Shown here: positions 31,264-45,375 of the stretch, in pieces
Position numbering within the stretch: position 1 is the first letter of the stretch
Layout of the letters: each line of letters opens with the position of its first letter
Source: Endothia cerciana
Lineage: Eukaryota; Ascomycota; Sordariomycetes; Diaporthales; Cryphonectriaceae
Length of the DNA stretch: 64,000 nt
NCBI GenBank assembly: GCA_026119935.1
Contig: JALRMH010000044.1
Span: forward strand, 62,001-126,000
Reading direction: 5' to 3'
The notes under the pieces: generated by a model
Told to the model about the DNA's origin: nothing
What the model saw: the letters and a program-made list of their open reading frames with translations, nothing else
Databases searched by the model: none
Program-made: the position numbers and the translations under genes

Positions 31264-33981
31264 ATGCCAATGTCAGCAGACCGACCTTCCCTCTTGGAAT
31301 CAGCGTGAGCAGGAGCAGCAGCAGGAGCAGCAGCAGTGAGCACGGCGTGTCTTCGGCCCCCGATCGATTCAGCCCTATGGGGCTTTGATAGGGTGCTGAC
31401 ATGATGCGTCGGCCGCGGGGAGAGCCCCGAGCGGTGTGGGTTTTCCTCTCTGCACGCGAGCGCCCCTCCCCCCCCCCCCATGAATAGGCAAAGTCATGAC
31501 GAAGATGTGGCCTGTTTTAGACCCTTTCGGAGTGGGAGGGTCACATAAGTGCAGACCTACGGACCAGCGTGCGCACGGCCGTGCATCTTAGCGAGGGGGA
31601 TTCACTGGGCGCGGCGAGGCCGTACGCGGGCATAACCACCCGGAGAGAGCGTCTGGCAGGACGCGTACGTCGTGACCTTGAGACTATGGGTCGACAGGAT
31701 CTCTTTCACCGACCAGCAGGATCGCATTCGCCGTCTACCAGGGCCTGTAGGTGCAGCTCGCAACGACCTCTCGCGGGGAATCCTTCCTCCTCTGCACGAG
31801 ATCCTACGAGTGTCCCTGCCCACGCCGCCCGATCTGGCAATATATCCCTCGACGGCCTTGCGTCTCGCCTACCTCTCGCTCCCCCCCAAAAAATTCAGCG
31901 GACATGGTAAGCTTTGACCGCTCCGCCTCGGGCACGTGAACCCCCGGCCGCATCCGAGTCATCCCCGAGTTTGGTGCAGTGGAGAGGGACGTTGTGCGAC
32001 GTTCCGCGTGGGGTCACTAGCCTAAAAGAACCTGCGTGGTGGTGTTGATGAGAGCTGAGACTCGCTGTTCGATGGGGGTCAGAGCACTCTAGGTGATAAG
32101 GTACGGAAAGGTCGGCCACACGCTGAGATGCAGTAACCCCCGGGGGGGGGGGGGGGGACGACCTCTATCGTACATCGGCATGAGAGGAGCGACAGCTGAG
32201 GGTGCAGACTGATGGGGCGTGTATTTCGCACGCAGTCCTACGACCCTGCTGTTGTGGCTGGCTCTATCGGCCTGATCTGTCCTTGGCGAGCCCCTTTGGC
32301 GGCCAGGCGAACCGTATTCAGAAGACTAGAACGGGGGGGGGTTAATATGGTGGCCATCCGACGGGATACCATCAAGGACATCATGCGACGTTAACAACAG
32401 AGGTCACCTGCCTGCCCTAAGGCTACACCAGCTGGACACACGGGGCGGCCCCCTCCACAGACGACATGGGCCAGCTCCGGGGGGGGCTGGCCAATGGAAG
32501 CGTATGCGATGGTGTGTCGGGCAGCCAAAAGCAGAGCGGTACATTGTCGAAGCGCCGTGGCTGCTCAGGAGGATTCGATATGTCTCTTGCGGGCTGTACC
32601 TGAGCGGCTGATGATGAAATAGTGGCATGTTTGGCCGAATGATGGGGCGAACGGGAGGTTTGTTAGCCATCGAATTTTCCAATCAAGCAATGTAGACTCG
32701 GCCGTGGCTCGAGAGCACAGGGATGGTCGTACTCGCCTATCTGCCTGATGGCAGGCCGAGGGCTCGTGCTGGGGATTTCTCAGTCAGCGCGTGCACGAGA
32801 CCGACATGATGGCATTACGAAGGGCTTGGCATGCGCGGGCCTGTCCTCGGAAGCGGCACAGAGAGGGCAGATCTTTGCGACGTGGCACCAACACTTTCCC
32901 CGAAGTGAAATGTCGGAGGCGGTGGGGGAGGTTCAAAAGGGCCGTGGATGGCACCTCGTAATATGCATCGCGGAATTGCGGTTGGCTGAAGTTCGTCAAG
33001 GTGCCCAGAAGCGGAATCACCACGGCAGGGCGTGCGCCAGTTGGGTGACAACCCGAGAGCCCATCTAGACCCCCTTTTGGGGTGTGATGAATTTGACGGC
33101 TTGGGAAGACTCGGCCTCGGGGCCCTCCGAACACGAACAATGGATGATGATGGTGAATATTGTCCCTCGGGGCGGCGGAGGGTGGTGACATGTGCCAGGC
33201 GGCGTCCACACCCGACCCTTTCTGGATAATCTCGCCGCCTGCACACACGTGCACATGTGAACAGAGGCCAAAGGGTCCGTATGCGGTGAGGGGGAGGCAC
33301 CGCACAGAGGTGGCAGGTAAGGGCGGCAAGCCTCGTGACCGGAATGTCGCCGGTGCCGAGGGACCATCTGAGACCCAGTTGAGACCATTAGCATTGCGGG
33401 CTGAGGACGGAAGAGAAGCAGCAGGTTTTCATATGTCGGGAACGGCTTGCCAAGCTTGGCTGGGCTTGGCTGGGCTGATCCTTCACCGGCCGACCAGATC
33501 AACGTTACGCGTTGGGCCGGCGAGTCGAGCTGGTACCACATGAAAGCAAAAAGGCGGAGATTGGGGACGGGTGGCTGAGCACATGAATGCAGGGCAGGGC
33601 AGGACAGGGCGATCAGTGTCTGTACCGCCGGCATGCGGGATGCGATGCAGATGCGCATGGTCGGGCTGTAGTGTCGCCCGGCGAGGACCTGGTCCTGCAG
33701 TCCATATTGAGCCGCAAATGTGACTCAGGCTGCCAAAAGGCCCCCCGGGTTGTATCTGGAGAATGGCGCGCACCACGTCGGTATGCCGAAGGGGGTCGGT
33801 CACAGGGCCAGACGGAGAACGGATGAGCTCCTCGACGGGGTTGCAGCTGCGGGACTGCCGGACGCCGAGGGCCCTTGTGAGCATGCTCCAGGTCGCAGGA
33901 AGTGCACGCCAGAGAGGACGTGCCTGGCGAGCTGGGTCAGGGAGTAGAGGACGGTGGGATGTGGGTTGTGATCTTTGTGGT

Positions 33982-34013
33982 TGTTGTTGGTGGTGGTGGT
34001 GGTGGTGGTGGTA
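33982..34013. repeat. (GGT)n microsatellite
   Basis: About ten GGT units, flanked by TTG and TAG variants. Confidence 0.9.
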
Positions 34014-37000
34014 GTAGTGGACAGGTCGGCAAGTGTCCAGGGCGAGGTCCATCAGCGCAGGCCAGTGTTTGTTCCCCCTGTAGAAAATGAAAGCCGCCCT
34101 GCTGCTATGGCGGAGCCTTCAGTAGCTGGGTCGTCTGTGGTTCCCATCCGAAACGGTCATCAGGCTCCGTTTTCCTCCTTGTGCTGCGATGATGCATGAT
34201 AGACTCACTCCGACCACTGTAGGCTCTGCAGGGATGGATGCTGCAGTTGTGCTGCTGTGCGCGGGCTGCAGGTGTTACAGTTTGTACTGTACGGGAATAC
34301 CTGGGAGGCGGTACAGCCGGTACATACATACTATGTATGGTACACTGCTGCCTGGGCGAACACTGCATGTGGCCTCGAAGCCACAGGTGCTTGCGGGGTG
34401 ATCTCCACAATTGAGGCTCTGGGGTGCCCCCCCTCCCCCACCGCTCCCTTTTCCCTCTCTGCCCTGCCACCTTACCCTTTCCCGCCCTTTCCAGGCGGGC
34501 TTGATATTGCCCTCACTGCGAAATAGCGGTGCGCTTTCTCCCACCACGGCTGCCACACAACTGCCACACGACCCGACAACGCAACACAACCTCAATCTCG
34601 CCGCTGCGACGCTGTCCCGACACGCACGCGCACACGCACAAACGCACACGCACAAACGCACACGCATGCGCATGCCAAGTCAGCCTTGCCCTTTTCCACC
34701 TTTGCCCTCTTCCGTCTCCTCTCGGCAGAGATCCCTGGGTGCCCGACCCCGCCCGATATGGATGTCCACTACACTGTGACGGAAGCGCGGTCACGCCCGC
34801 GGTCACGATCTTCAATCTACATGGAATTTCAAATACCTCCTTGCCCATGTCACAAGTCCGACATGTGGGCCCCGTGGCCCGTTCACAAAGGTACCTCTCA
34901 TCCATCCATCCGTCCCATCATGACCGCAAGGATGGTGCATCCCCCCCCCCCCCCTTCTCCCCCCGGTGACGCAGGTGCCGACCGCAAGTGGTGCTGCCAA
35001 GCTTGTGTCTCTCCGATGTCTCGCTGCTATCCCGCCACACCTCACAAAGTACGGTAGATTACCGCGTTTGACCGGGTCGCAATGACGGGTGGTACCTCCC
35101 AGAAGGCTCGGTGTGCTTCCGAGCTCAGGCAACGGCACCCATCGGTCGGTAAAGGTAACTTGTCGAGATACGACGCAATGCGTCCCGCCCACGCACGTCT
35201 GCGAGGGCTTGTGATGCCCGCCAGCCCGGCCTCTCTCCCTGCGCTCAACGCGGCATTGCCACCCGACGCCGCATGTGCCCACGGTATTATCGGTCTTAAG
35301 CACATTACATACCAGGACAGTTATAGTCGTCGGGACAGTCTACGCGCCCTTTGAGCAGAGGCGGGCAGACGAGGCTGTTGCGGCCTAGCTGCTCCTCAGT
35401 GGTCGGACGGGCCACGGTAGCCAGGCCTATGATAACCGCGCCGGCAACGTCGGCTCCTGGTCGCTCCTCTGGGACGACAGATCAACATGGGCTTGTTTTT
35501 TTGGTGGATTTTTTGGTGGGGGGTTTCTTTTTTTGGGGGGGGGGGAGGGGCGCTCAACTGGCTCCCGGCCGACCATCACCGGCACCTGCGGCCCCTCCTC
35601 AAGTGTGAGAGTGGGTTGTCCAAAGATCGGGCTCGACAGCTTTGGTGGCGTGCTATCGGCCGTCCACCACAATCATCAGACCCCAATCAGCGTCGGGACG
35701 GTATGCCCATGAAGCTGGCGGTCAACTCCGGCCAACAAGGGTGCAGACGATGCGATCCATCTACAGCTGTACTTGGCGGCTGGCCGTGCCGAGTATCTAC
35801 CCCCCCCCCCCCCAACCTCCAATCCCCCGGCACCGCAGGTTCCTCGTTGTCTGGCCGAGCAATGCCTCTCTGTTCTCGCAAAGGACGACTGTGAGGCACA
35901 GCTGTGTACAGATGAGGATGTTGGAATATCTCGAGGGATCGCAGGCATATGCCAGGTCTGACATCCCCAAACCTCCTCGCTTCTACCCGCCACGCAGTGA
36001 GCGTTCCCTGTTGTCGGGTCCGTAGGAGTGGGGACAGGTGAAACGCGGCTTCAGCCCTACAAGACGGGGTCACATTCCCCACGCCCTCGCCCAGTACATT
36101 GGACAGCCACTGCTGCTGCACATCACGGCGACCCCGATTCGGCCCCCATTCTGCTCAGTACGCGCGTCTCTCAGGCACATCATCACCGCGACCTGTCGCC
36201 AGCAGCGGATCACGCCCACAGCCCAAGCTTGGTGTTTGCTGACCACGGGCCGGCTCTGGCATGCGCAAGGAGCCCGATGTTCATACGGGGCCGCATGTGG
36301 CACAAGAAGCATTCAGCAGGTATCCGGGCGTTGCGAACGCGGCTGCTTCTCTCCCCAAGCGTATACCGTGGAAAGCACCCGGGGTTTGCCGTAGATGATG
36401 CAGAACCAACTGTACAGTCGCAATCGCCATAGTCGTCTTATCTCTCGAAATCATTACCCTGTGGGGATGCACAACCACGGTCTGCCTGGTGGGGCGCAAC
36501 CCCTTCCTACCGCACGGCCTGGAATGGAGAGAGCCCACAATACGATTTCTAAGCCCGACCACGATCCTCAAGAAGCTTACAAAGCCGGAGTCCTTTCACT
36601 ATCTCTCCAGGAGGTTTGTGTGCCATGGAAGGCCGCCGATCCTGCAGATGTGCAGTCATGCCGCCGGGCTAACGAGCAGATATACCGGTATGTCGCAATT
36701 TGTCGATGGCCACGGGACTCGAATTGACGCTCGATCAGGAATGATACTTTGCACCCATGAAAGTATCCGTGCTGAGAAAGTGGATCCAGGAAAATGCAGC
36801 CCTGTGATGGCTGCGTGCCTGCGTTTAGACGTCTGACATACATCGTACAGGTACAAGCTTGACCGTTGCCGTCTACGCTGACGCGGGGGCGTGGTTGAAT
36901 TGAAACAAGCTGCAAGTCGTCGACAGCGGCCGTCCAGCCTCAGCACCTTGTTCTTCGACCGGCATTGGCTAGAGTATATGATAAGACTTTGCCGACGGTG

Positions 37001-40000
37001 CCGAAATAAGGCAAACAACGGGTGTTCGATATGCAAGTGCGCGCGCATTTGAGCCAACGCAAGGTCCGCCCCAGGCCAATTTTGGCCCATGGATAGCTGA
37101 AGCGAATTTCACGTGGCCCGAGGAGGATCCGAGCCTGGATCCTTCTGACGCTGCGATTAACGGCAGGATCATATCGTACAGCCGGGAAAATCGTCCACGC
37201 CGCAGGGCTGCGTGGAGGCCGGAGGCGCAGCCCGGTCGGTGGTGCACCACCCCCTGAGGGGCCCAGGCCGCGGACAGATGTTCGACCGTTCTGACATCTT
37301 GCCAAGGTGCAGCTCCCTAGATCTCATTGCGTCACGTCCGCGGGACTGGGCTCAGCACCACGACGCCCACAAGTCGTCGGTGTTAAGATACGCTGTGCTT
37401 TCACCAGTTGCGACCCACAGGCCTGTCTCACCGCCCCAGGCACGTGCAAATGTTCTGCGCTCTCTCACTCCCAACCCCCGTCGATCCTCGCGTGGGCTTC
37501 ATCCCCTACAAAGGCGAGGAGTTCGGTCGCAAGGACTTACCCCTCGTTCAATGTTCTATAAACGGCAAATGCAACGCTGGCCGACGGTAGTTCATGACAA
37601 ATGAGATATCAGCTAGGTTTCCAAAAGGCCACTCATGGAAGGCATTAACAGCGAACACTCTATTCCTGCGTCAAGCGCAGTCTTTCGCCTGCAGTAGTAG
37701 CAAGCGGCCGCTATGGGGTCCCGGTCCCGCCGCGAAGGACCGAATCAGATCTGTGCATTCGCATTAAATGGTAGTTCCCTACGAGACCGTTGCGGATTGT
37801 CGTCGCTCGCCCCATGTGACGAGCAGCCAGCTTCACAGTATCACTTAATGGCGACCGGGGGCTCCCATGCAGATCGCTTCAGCTGAGAGAAGGCCAAGCG
37901 CCATGGCTGAGTGTGTTACACACCCATTCGCGTGTGCGAGCACACATATCACCTAATATGGATCAGCACCTTGTTTTGATTTGCCGTGCAGTATGAATTT
38001 GGAAGAATATTGACAGGCTTCCAGAAGACCACCCTCATCAGACGCCGGTCGCAGGGCTGTCACACGGAATGCACGCTGCTGCTGCTTTTGGGGGTTTGGG
38101 CCTCTCCCTCGTCGCACCATCCCATCCATTCTGGTGGGCAGTGGAGGCGAACAGGCAGACGCGCAAAGAAGCCGGGACGGACGCAGCACGCCTGCTTCAG
38201 CTACGGGCCCCGGTGGGCCATGACACTGAATCGCGCTCCAGTGTACCACTTTGCGGGTTTGCCTACATTAAGCGTTCGATGTGACGCCGTGAGAGTACCA
38301 CCTGCGGGCATCGAATGCTCGCAGACATCCTGCATCTGCCCCCCTTTTGTACGGGGGTTTTGCTATTCGTCGACCCCTGGCCCCCAACACGTGGCTTCAG
38401 CTCCGGTCTGGGGCAGCTACACTTGGTTGCCTGCGCCATGTGCTCAGATCTGACCTCTGGAGTGCGGAGGAAGCCAGTTCGAGAACAAACGGCCGACATC
38501 GATGTGGAAAGAATAGTAAAAATAAAAAATGACTGCACTAGTGGAGGGGGGGGGGGGGTATTGCAATGAGATCTCTCGGAGAACAACTGCGCCGGCGAAT
38601 TGCTCAATACAATGCGCCCCCACCCCCCGGTGTACTGTTTCTGAACGGGCATGGAATGAGCGTTTGCACCCTCACCGCACGGCAGCAGACCACCAAGGGG
38701 GACTCGCGGTGTCGAGACTCGGAAGCGTGCTACTGTAGGACCCTGCAGCTAGCAGGAGATTACCGAAGTTCGAACATTTGGAATCGAGTCCCACGAGCCC
38801 CACGTGAAATCGGCCTTGCCATGGCGTCGGTGCCATATCGAATTGGCTGAAAAATGCGGGTGGTGTGCAGGTGTGCTATTCTCAGCCTGCCCTGCATGCA
38901 TCTTTTCCCAGTGCATGTGGTCAGCAACAGCGTCGTCCCCACACCACGTTGTGTCTTTCCCGAACATTGCCTAACGCGGATGCTCCCACCGGGCGGCCGA
39001 CCTTGGTACTCCCTCACGCGCTCTCGCTTCTGAGGTGGTTGCACGAGGCAGACCAGCTGCTCTGTAGGTGGGTGGGTAGGTGGGTGGGTGGGCGAGCGGA
39101 CCTGACGACATGCAGGCCGGTACCTTTGCGATTTTGGTACTATACCGCAGCTCTACGACATATACCATACGCTTCGTCCAGAGGAGGGGGGGTGGGGGGT
39201 AGCAGAACCAGAGACCGGCACGGGCTCGATATCACCAAGCTAACCCCGTCTCGTCTGCGCTTGGGCAGGCAGGCCGTGACCGGTGCTGGCACGAAACGGA
39301 GACTGCGTGCCATTGATTTGTCGTCGGCATTTTGCCCTCTTTTGTGATGCATCAGCTGGATGTATCGCCCAGGCACATGGGGGCGCCAAAGCAGATGCTA
39401 GCGGCGGGACAGACAGATTGGCGAGGTGCGCGGGGTCTCGATGTCTCAAACCCACACACGGTTTTCTGATGTTCCACGTCCCAGAAAGAGAGGTCTCCCG
39501 GGGGTGTCACACGCACCCAAGGGACAGGACAGGGCCAGGCCCTGGCCTGGGCCGCCCGGCCCAGACTGGCGGTCTCCACCTGACCGCCCGTCCCAGCCGG
39601 GCTGGTTTCACCGCACGAGCTAGGCGCGCAGGCCGCGAGACCGACCGGCCGCCGGCCGACCTGACAAGCGGGGGATGCGAACCGGCGTCACGGGACCCAA
39701 TGGCCCGTTCGGCCGGCTCCCAGGCGCTCGGTCCCATCCCCATGCGGGCGGCGGAGACTTTCGAGGCTGCCTCCGTTCAGTCCCCCTTAACGACCCCGTT
39801 CGTAGCGGCCAGGCGAGGGCAGTGCAGTGGGGAGGTCCGATACCTGTCTCCTGCCCGCCGGTGACTTGTTTGAACCAGCATAGATAATCCACCGGGCTGC
39901 TCGCTGCACACCAAGACGCCAGATCGACACCGAGGCTGGCGAGGCTACCAATCGTGGGCGCCCGGGCCAGTGAGTTACCTTTTTGCCTCGCCCTACCCTT

Positions 40001-40003
40001 CCG

Positions 40004-40005
<2 letters not shown>

Positions 40006-40034
<29 letters not shown>
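40006..40034. repeat. (GT)n microsatellite followed by a G12 tract
   Basis: About 14 GT units, then TTT and a G12 run at 40039..40050. Confidence 0.9.
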
Positions 40035-40038
<4 letters not shown>

Positions 40039-42346
40039 GGGGGGGGGGGGTAAGCTGCATGTAACTCTATCTTGTGTAAGTCGCTACCACAGGACTTTGT
40101 TTATAGCATAGTTCCCCATAGAAGGATCGGGCGAAGGAGCGCCATTTGCCGTTGACCCAAGCAGAGAAAACAGCAGGAGGGGGGGGGGTTGGGGCATGGT
40201 CCTCGTACGGTTTCATATTTTTGGGTGTAGCCAAGGCTTTGGGGAGAATGGGGGAGGGGAGTGGAAGGGCTAGCGTCGCCCGGCCGGCGAATGAGACCGC
40301 TGAGTCTATGGCCGCCAATTCCTGCCTTACTGGGCGTGAGGTTGATTGGTGTGTGTGTGTTTGGGGGGAGGGGGGAGGGGAGATCAGAGAGGCCAAGGCA
40401 CGAGACCACTGTGATCTCTTGTAACGGGCGCAGCACAAGGCTGCCGTCCTAACCCACGGGCCCTTGTGTTTGGGACCATGTTTCGTTTCGAAAAAGAAAG
40501 AAAGAAAAAAAATCCCGGATTACCAAAAGAGAACGAAATCGACAGATACGTACAAGTCAAATCTCGACTCCACACTCCACAGACCCACTCGCTATAGGCC
40601 GAGGGCTTTTGTTCGGCTGAGGCTCCACCGCCCACATGGTTGAACTGACAGCATGACATGGCGTGCTCCTAATCCCGGCTCTTAGGGGGGGGGGCCCCGA
40701 GACCGATACGCTTCTTGGCAGCCCACCACCACGTTGAACAATAGCTAGATAGATTAGAGATCTCTCTCATCCGGTAGACCGTAGCTGACCCCCCCTCCAC
40801 ACCCGCCAAATGGCGCCCGGCGGCTCGTGGATGCCTTGGTAGTCCCTAGCCTAGTGATGAGGGTGGGGTGGAGGAAACGTATCTCGAGTCCTTTTGTCTG
40901 GGCCGTGTTGGTTGTACTACGTGCTACGGTATATTTGGGGGGGGGGGGGGGGAAGCGCTGCCCTTTCCTCCCCTGTTCCTCGCGAGGCTTTATCCGAGGG
41001 GAAAGGAAGGGAAAGGCCACCGAGTGGATTGCCTCGGCAAGGGGGCGGTAGGTGACCCGCCGCGAGCGAGCCGGGCGTGGATGTGCAAAAATACCGTGTG
41101 ATTCCACAAACGGCGGTGGGGATGCGGGTAATGGGCTGCCTAGCCATACCTCTGGGGCCCCAGGGCGGGAGGGAGAGGCGTGCAGGTAGAAGAAGACAAG
41201 AGGGACGGACCAGGGCCCAGATAGCGGGTGGCAGGTAGGTGGGTAAGGCACGTAAGCACGGTACCCGTAAGGCCCCCTAACCTCTTTGTCTGCGTGCCGC
41301 CAGAAGAGAGAGAAGAAAGAAAGAGGAAAAAACGGTTCTCCAGGAACGCTGGAGCGGGCAAGTCAGATCGGGAAATATAGGTGTCAGCATTATTACCATG
41401 TGGTATAGTGGGGACCTCTTTTCTTGGGGAGTGGGTTCCCATCTTCGCCTCGTCGTCTTTCTCTCGCCCCCCCTCCCCCCCCGTCCTTGGCCTTTTTTTA
41501 TAATTTTTTTTTTTTCTGGGCCACGACTAGTGGTCATGATAACCTCTCACCCCTGCGGCGGGTCCCGTTCTCCGGTCGTCACGAGGTTCCGGCGAGTTTG
41601 TGTTGTGTGGAGTGGGGACCCGTGGGATTCGCCCTGAGTGAGCTTTTGTGTCGCAGCGCCGCGAGTCGAACGAGCCGGGGGGCGAAGGGTGTGGGATGTC
41701 TTTCGCCATTGTCTTCGGACAAGGCAGGGGAACTTGGAGGTGCTCAGTGCCCTATCGTTCCCTCTCCACCCCCCTCCCCGCAGGATGACGTAGCGGAATA
41801 AGGCTGAGGAATCCTACCATGTATGGTTATGGTAATCAAGTAGTTGACTGGCTGCCTAAAAGAAATAAAAAAATAAAAAAAAACCACCAAAAAACCAAGG
41901 GGAAATGAGAGATGGCGGGATCAACCCCCATCCCCAAGTACCCACACACACACACGTTCGTTGTTTGTCTGTCTTTACTCGTGCCATACGGGCGTCGTTC
42001 AGTGCCAGCATACCTTGGGGGGAGGGGGGGGGGGCGGGCGGGTGGAATCGAGTGGAATTAAAACTGCCCGAAAGCCGGGTAGAGAGATGACCCGCCGGGA
42101 GGAGCGTACGGATGTGCACCTTTGTGAAGAGGGCTGAGGGGACGAGGACGGGGGGGGGGATGCCCAGGCGTGGCGAATGGGAGGGCACGTCACGCGCGTC
42201 TCGACCGATGAACACGCTGCGCGTGCCGCTGTGAGGTCAGCCCAGGTGCCCTGCCACAGGAGACAAAGAGGCTCCGGCCTGAACCAGCGGCGCTCCCTCG
42301 CGTCGAGGCTCGAGGGCAGGGTGTGTTGGGTGTGGCCGTCGTAAAG

Positions 42347-42370
42347 CCTGCCGGCCGGCCGGCCGGCAGG
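42347..42370. repeat. 24-bp perfect palindrome
   Basis: CCTG, then four GCCG-type steps to CAGG; the sequence equals its own reverse complement across all 24 bases. It could form a cruciform or serve as a dimer site; its function is unknown. Confidence 0.85.
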
Positions 42371-42517
42371 TCCCACGGAGGATGGCCCGGGACTCAACGC
42401 AGCCTAAACCTTCGTCCCCGCAGCTGCCCCGGAGGGCAGGGCCAACCACTCTTTCTTGTTGGCTAGACAGAGGGGCAGCAGCAGCGGCAGCAGCAGCAAC
42501 AACAACTACACCTAACC

Positions 42518-42518
<1 letters not shown>

Positions 42519-42560
<42 letters not shown>
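42519..42560. repeat. (CA)21 microsatellite
   Basis: Uninterrupted dinucleotide repeat, preceded by CAG/CAA triplets (about 42476-42507). Confidence 0.95.
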
Positions 42561-42564
<4 letters not shown>

Positions 42565-45340
42565 CCAGCCCTACGTCTAGGGTATGGAGCCCCGACGGCT
42601 TGGGGCGCGGGCCAGAGAGGGGAGGAGAAAGCCTATTTTTCTCACGTCTCAAGGTCGGGCCGCGGGGATCCGGCCTCCTCGCCGCGACCAACAGGCTGGA
42701 CCGTCCTAACCACCACCCCCCCCCCCCTAACGGCGCCGTGAGGAGGACCTCGTCGCCGTACCAAGAAAGCAGAATGGAAACAAGAGAACCCTACCCCCTC
42801 CCCCCAGCAACCCCCAAAATCTACCTATCAATAGTGTCTCTGCGGTGGGCCCCAGGGGAGACTGCGGTGGGAGACCTCGCGGGGGCTGAGGCGCAACTCT
42901 GCGGCTGGATGGAAGGATACGATGTGAGGGTGCGGCCTGGAGCGAATTTCGGGAGTCGAGCGAGAGAGCAGGTGGGACCATGGCGGTAGGGTGACCATGG
43001 CCGAGAGGGCAGCAGTGAGGAGGGTGGGTGAGAATCCAGGAAAGGAATCAAAGATGAAAAGAAGAGAGGGATCACGATTGGTGGGCTCGCTGATCTGCCT
43101 GATTGGAGCGTGCGGATGCGGTACAGGGACCCAAAAAAAAAAAAAAAAAAAAAACCGGCCAAGGGGGGAAGGACTTTTGGGGGCTAAAAAAAGGACCCAG
43201 GTATCGTATTATGTACGCTGCTGCGTACTGCGAGATTTAGCACACGTGCGGCGCCGGGTGTGCTGCGCCGGGGAGGGCGTACCGTACCTGTCAGCAGCAG
43301 GTCGTGGGGGGGGGGGGGGGGCAAAGGGCAAGAGAAGGAGAAGAAGCCCGGGGACATGCGGGGGCAGCCGAGATAGAACAGTTGGTATTTGCTCGCCAGA
43401 CAGAAAACGAGGAGGGCGCCTCGTTTACCCTCCCCTCCCTCCCCTGGTGGCTAGACTCGATTCTTGAGCCTCGACTGGGACTCCCTCTGGCCTGGAACCC
43501 TGTGGCACCGGTTTCGTGTTCAGCGTTGGGGCTTTGCCATATCGTATGATGGGTGCAGTCGCGCGGCGAGCATGTGATCTATCCTCCCGATGGCTCCGGC
43601 CCGGTGTATATGCGCTCACTCACAAAAAGCCCGAGGAACGGAGGGAGGCTGGAGATTACCACTAGTATTTCCTCAAACTCCGTTCCACCGCGCCCCCCCC
43701 CACCCCCTCCTCGCAGCAATCACAGAACGGAGCTTAATCTGCACGGTATCTTTTTTGTGGTGCTACCCAGAGAAGCTTTGTTGGCAGGGTTTTGGTAAAA
43801 GTAACCCAGGGGGCCCGGCAGATGGCGCCGCGCCCTAAGGGGACAAGGTGCTGACTGAGCCAGCGATTCCCGGGACAGCCTGCGTGAGTGAGCCGTGGGT
43901 CCACGGTAGGGCACAGGGGTGGGGGGGAGAGGGAGGGAGGGTGAGTGAGTGAGTGAGTGAGCGAGAGACACATGGACAAGAGAGTTCTCACACCCAGGCG
44001 ACAGAAGAGCGGTGTCACACCACGCATCACACACATACGGGATTACTCTCGATCCACATTGTCGGGATATGCCAGTCGGTTACCCCCCCCCCCTGTGAGA
44101 AAGGCTCGTGTGTTCCATTTGGTAGGCCGTCGGGTATGGTGCGTGCATGCATGCGTCGATGATCGGCAGACCCCGCCGTCACCGGTTGTTTGGCACTCTG
44201 GAACGTGCCCAAGGCTGGTGAAAGGGCGGCCCCGGAGGGGGGAGGGGGAAGAGAGGAAAAGAAGAGGCAGGCTGTGTATACGCAATCTCGGCAGAGGCGG
44301 TCAGGAGGCAGAAGGGCCAAGGCTGGCCAATCTGTCCCCCCGTGCTGGTTCTGTGTCGCGAGGGTGCTGCGGACATCGCAGGCCTTCCTGTGGGCGTGGG
44401 CCAATGGGCCCCCAAGGTGCTGCTTTGTAAACGCAGGGATCCGAGAATAGCAGCATTATCAAGCACGTGGGATACGCGGTGATAGAGGTCGCACGCACCC
44501 CTCGTCCCGATGTGACGTGGGAGGAAGAGAGCTTCCTGCGGCCCAAGCAGCTTTGTCGGGGCCCCCTGTTTAGCCCTGTGAGACAGGACCGTGGCCCTCG
44601 ACCGAGTCCTGCGGACCCCCCCCCCCCAATCAGGCAAGCAAAGTGTTCGATATACCGTAGGCAGATGGATGCCCGCGCGACCTAGGGATGCGGGAAGGAA
44701 TGGGGCTCGCATCCTGTCGAATCAGGTCCGATATTGGCGGTTTGCAACATCACAAAACCCAAGACTGTGACTGTGACTTGTCTTGTCCTGTCTGCCCTTG
44801 TTGCCTCATCTGGCCTCGCTGTCAACCCCGCCCTCGCGGAAAACCATGGCGGTCCTTTTGTGACATGCTGGTTCGGCTAGATTGCGGTCGGGGGGCACGC
44901 AAGCAGCAGGAATCCATCCCGAGGGGGTGCAGTAGATGGGTTGCCCTTCCCCGTCTACGGCAGCACTCTGCGAGAAGACTCCGTCACATCAGACATCGTG
45001 TGCGTCTAGACTGGAGGGAGGGAGTGTACCTATACCATAGCAGGCCGGGGTGAGGTCTGGGGGTGGGCGCGACCCGCTGCGCCGCAGGCAAACAGGAATG
45101 TTAAGTTGATTAGAGTGTTGGTTAGATCCGTCAACCAACCCCCCTCCCCCTCCCCGGGGTGTCATCTATCCTCGCCGTGGGTAGTTTTGCTGTTGATGAG
45201 TGGGCGCCCTGACGATCGTATCAGTAACACGCTCTCCTCAGCTGCGACCACCCGTCCGTCCCCCCTTGCCGCGGCCCAGGGAGAGCAATCATCACCGCCT
45301 CTCCCTGGCACAGACCGTGTCAGGGTACATCATAGTGGTA

Positions 45341-45375
45341 GTGGTGGTGGTGGTGGTGGTGGTGGTGGTGGTGGT
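45341..45375. repeat. (GTG)n microsatellite
   Basis: About 11 GTG units in noncoding DNA; it gives spurious Val, Gly or Trp runs in ORFs. Confidence 0.9.

Noticed and set aside
32784..33658. Overlapping minus-strand ORFs of up to 197 codons in the desert
   Set aside because: All three frames are open to similar extents with His/Pro/Arg-rich random composition; no domain or splice pattern.
39283..39864. 193-codon plus-strand ORF
   Set aside because: Low-complexity Arg/Ala/Gly composition expected from GC-rich noncoding DNA; no homology recognised.
43927..43966. Telomere- or CRISPR-like repeat array around (GTGA)n
   Set aside because: A simple tetranucleotide microsatellite with no spacers and no TTAGGG units.
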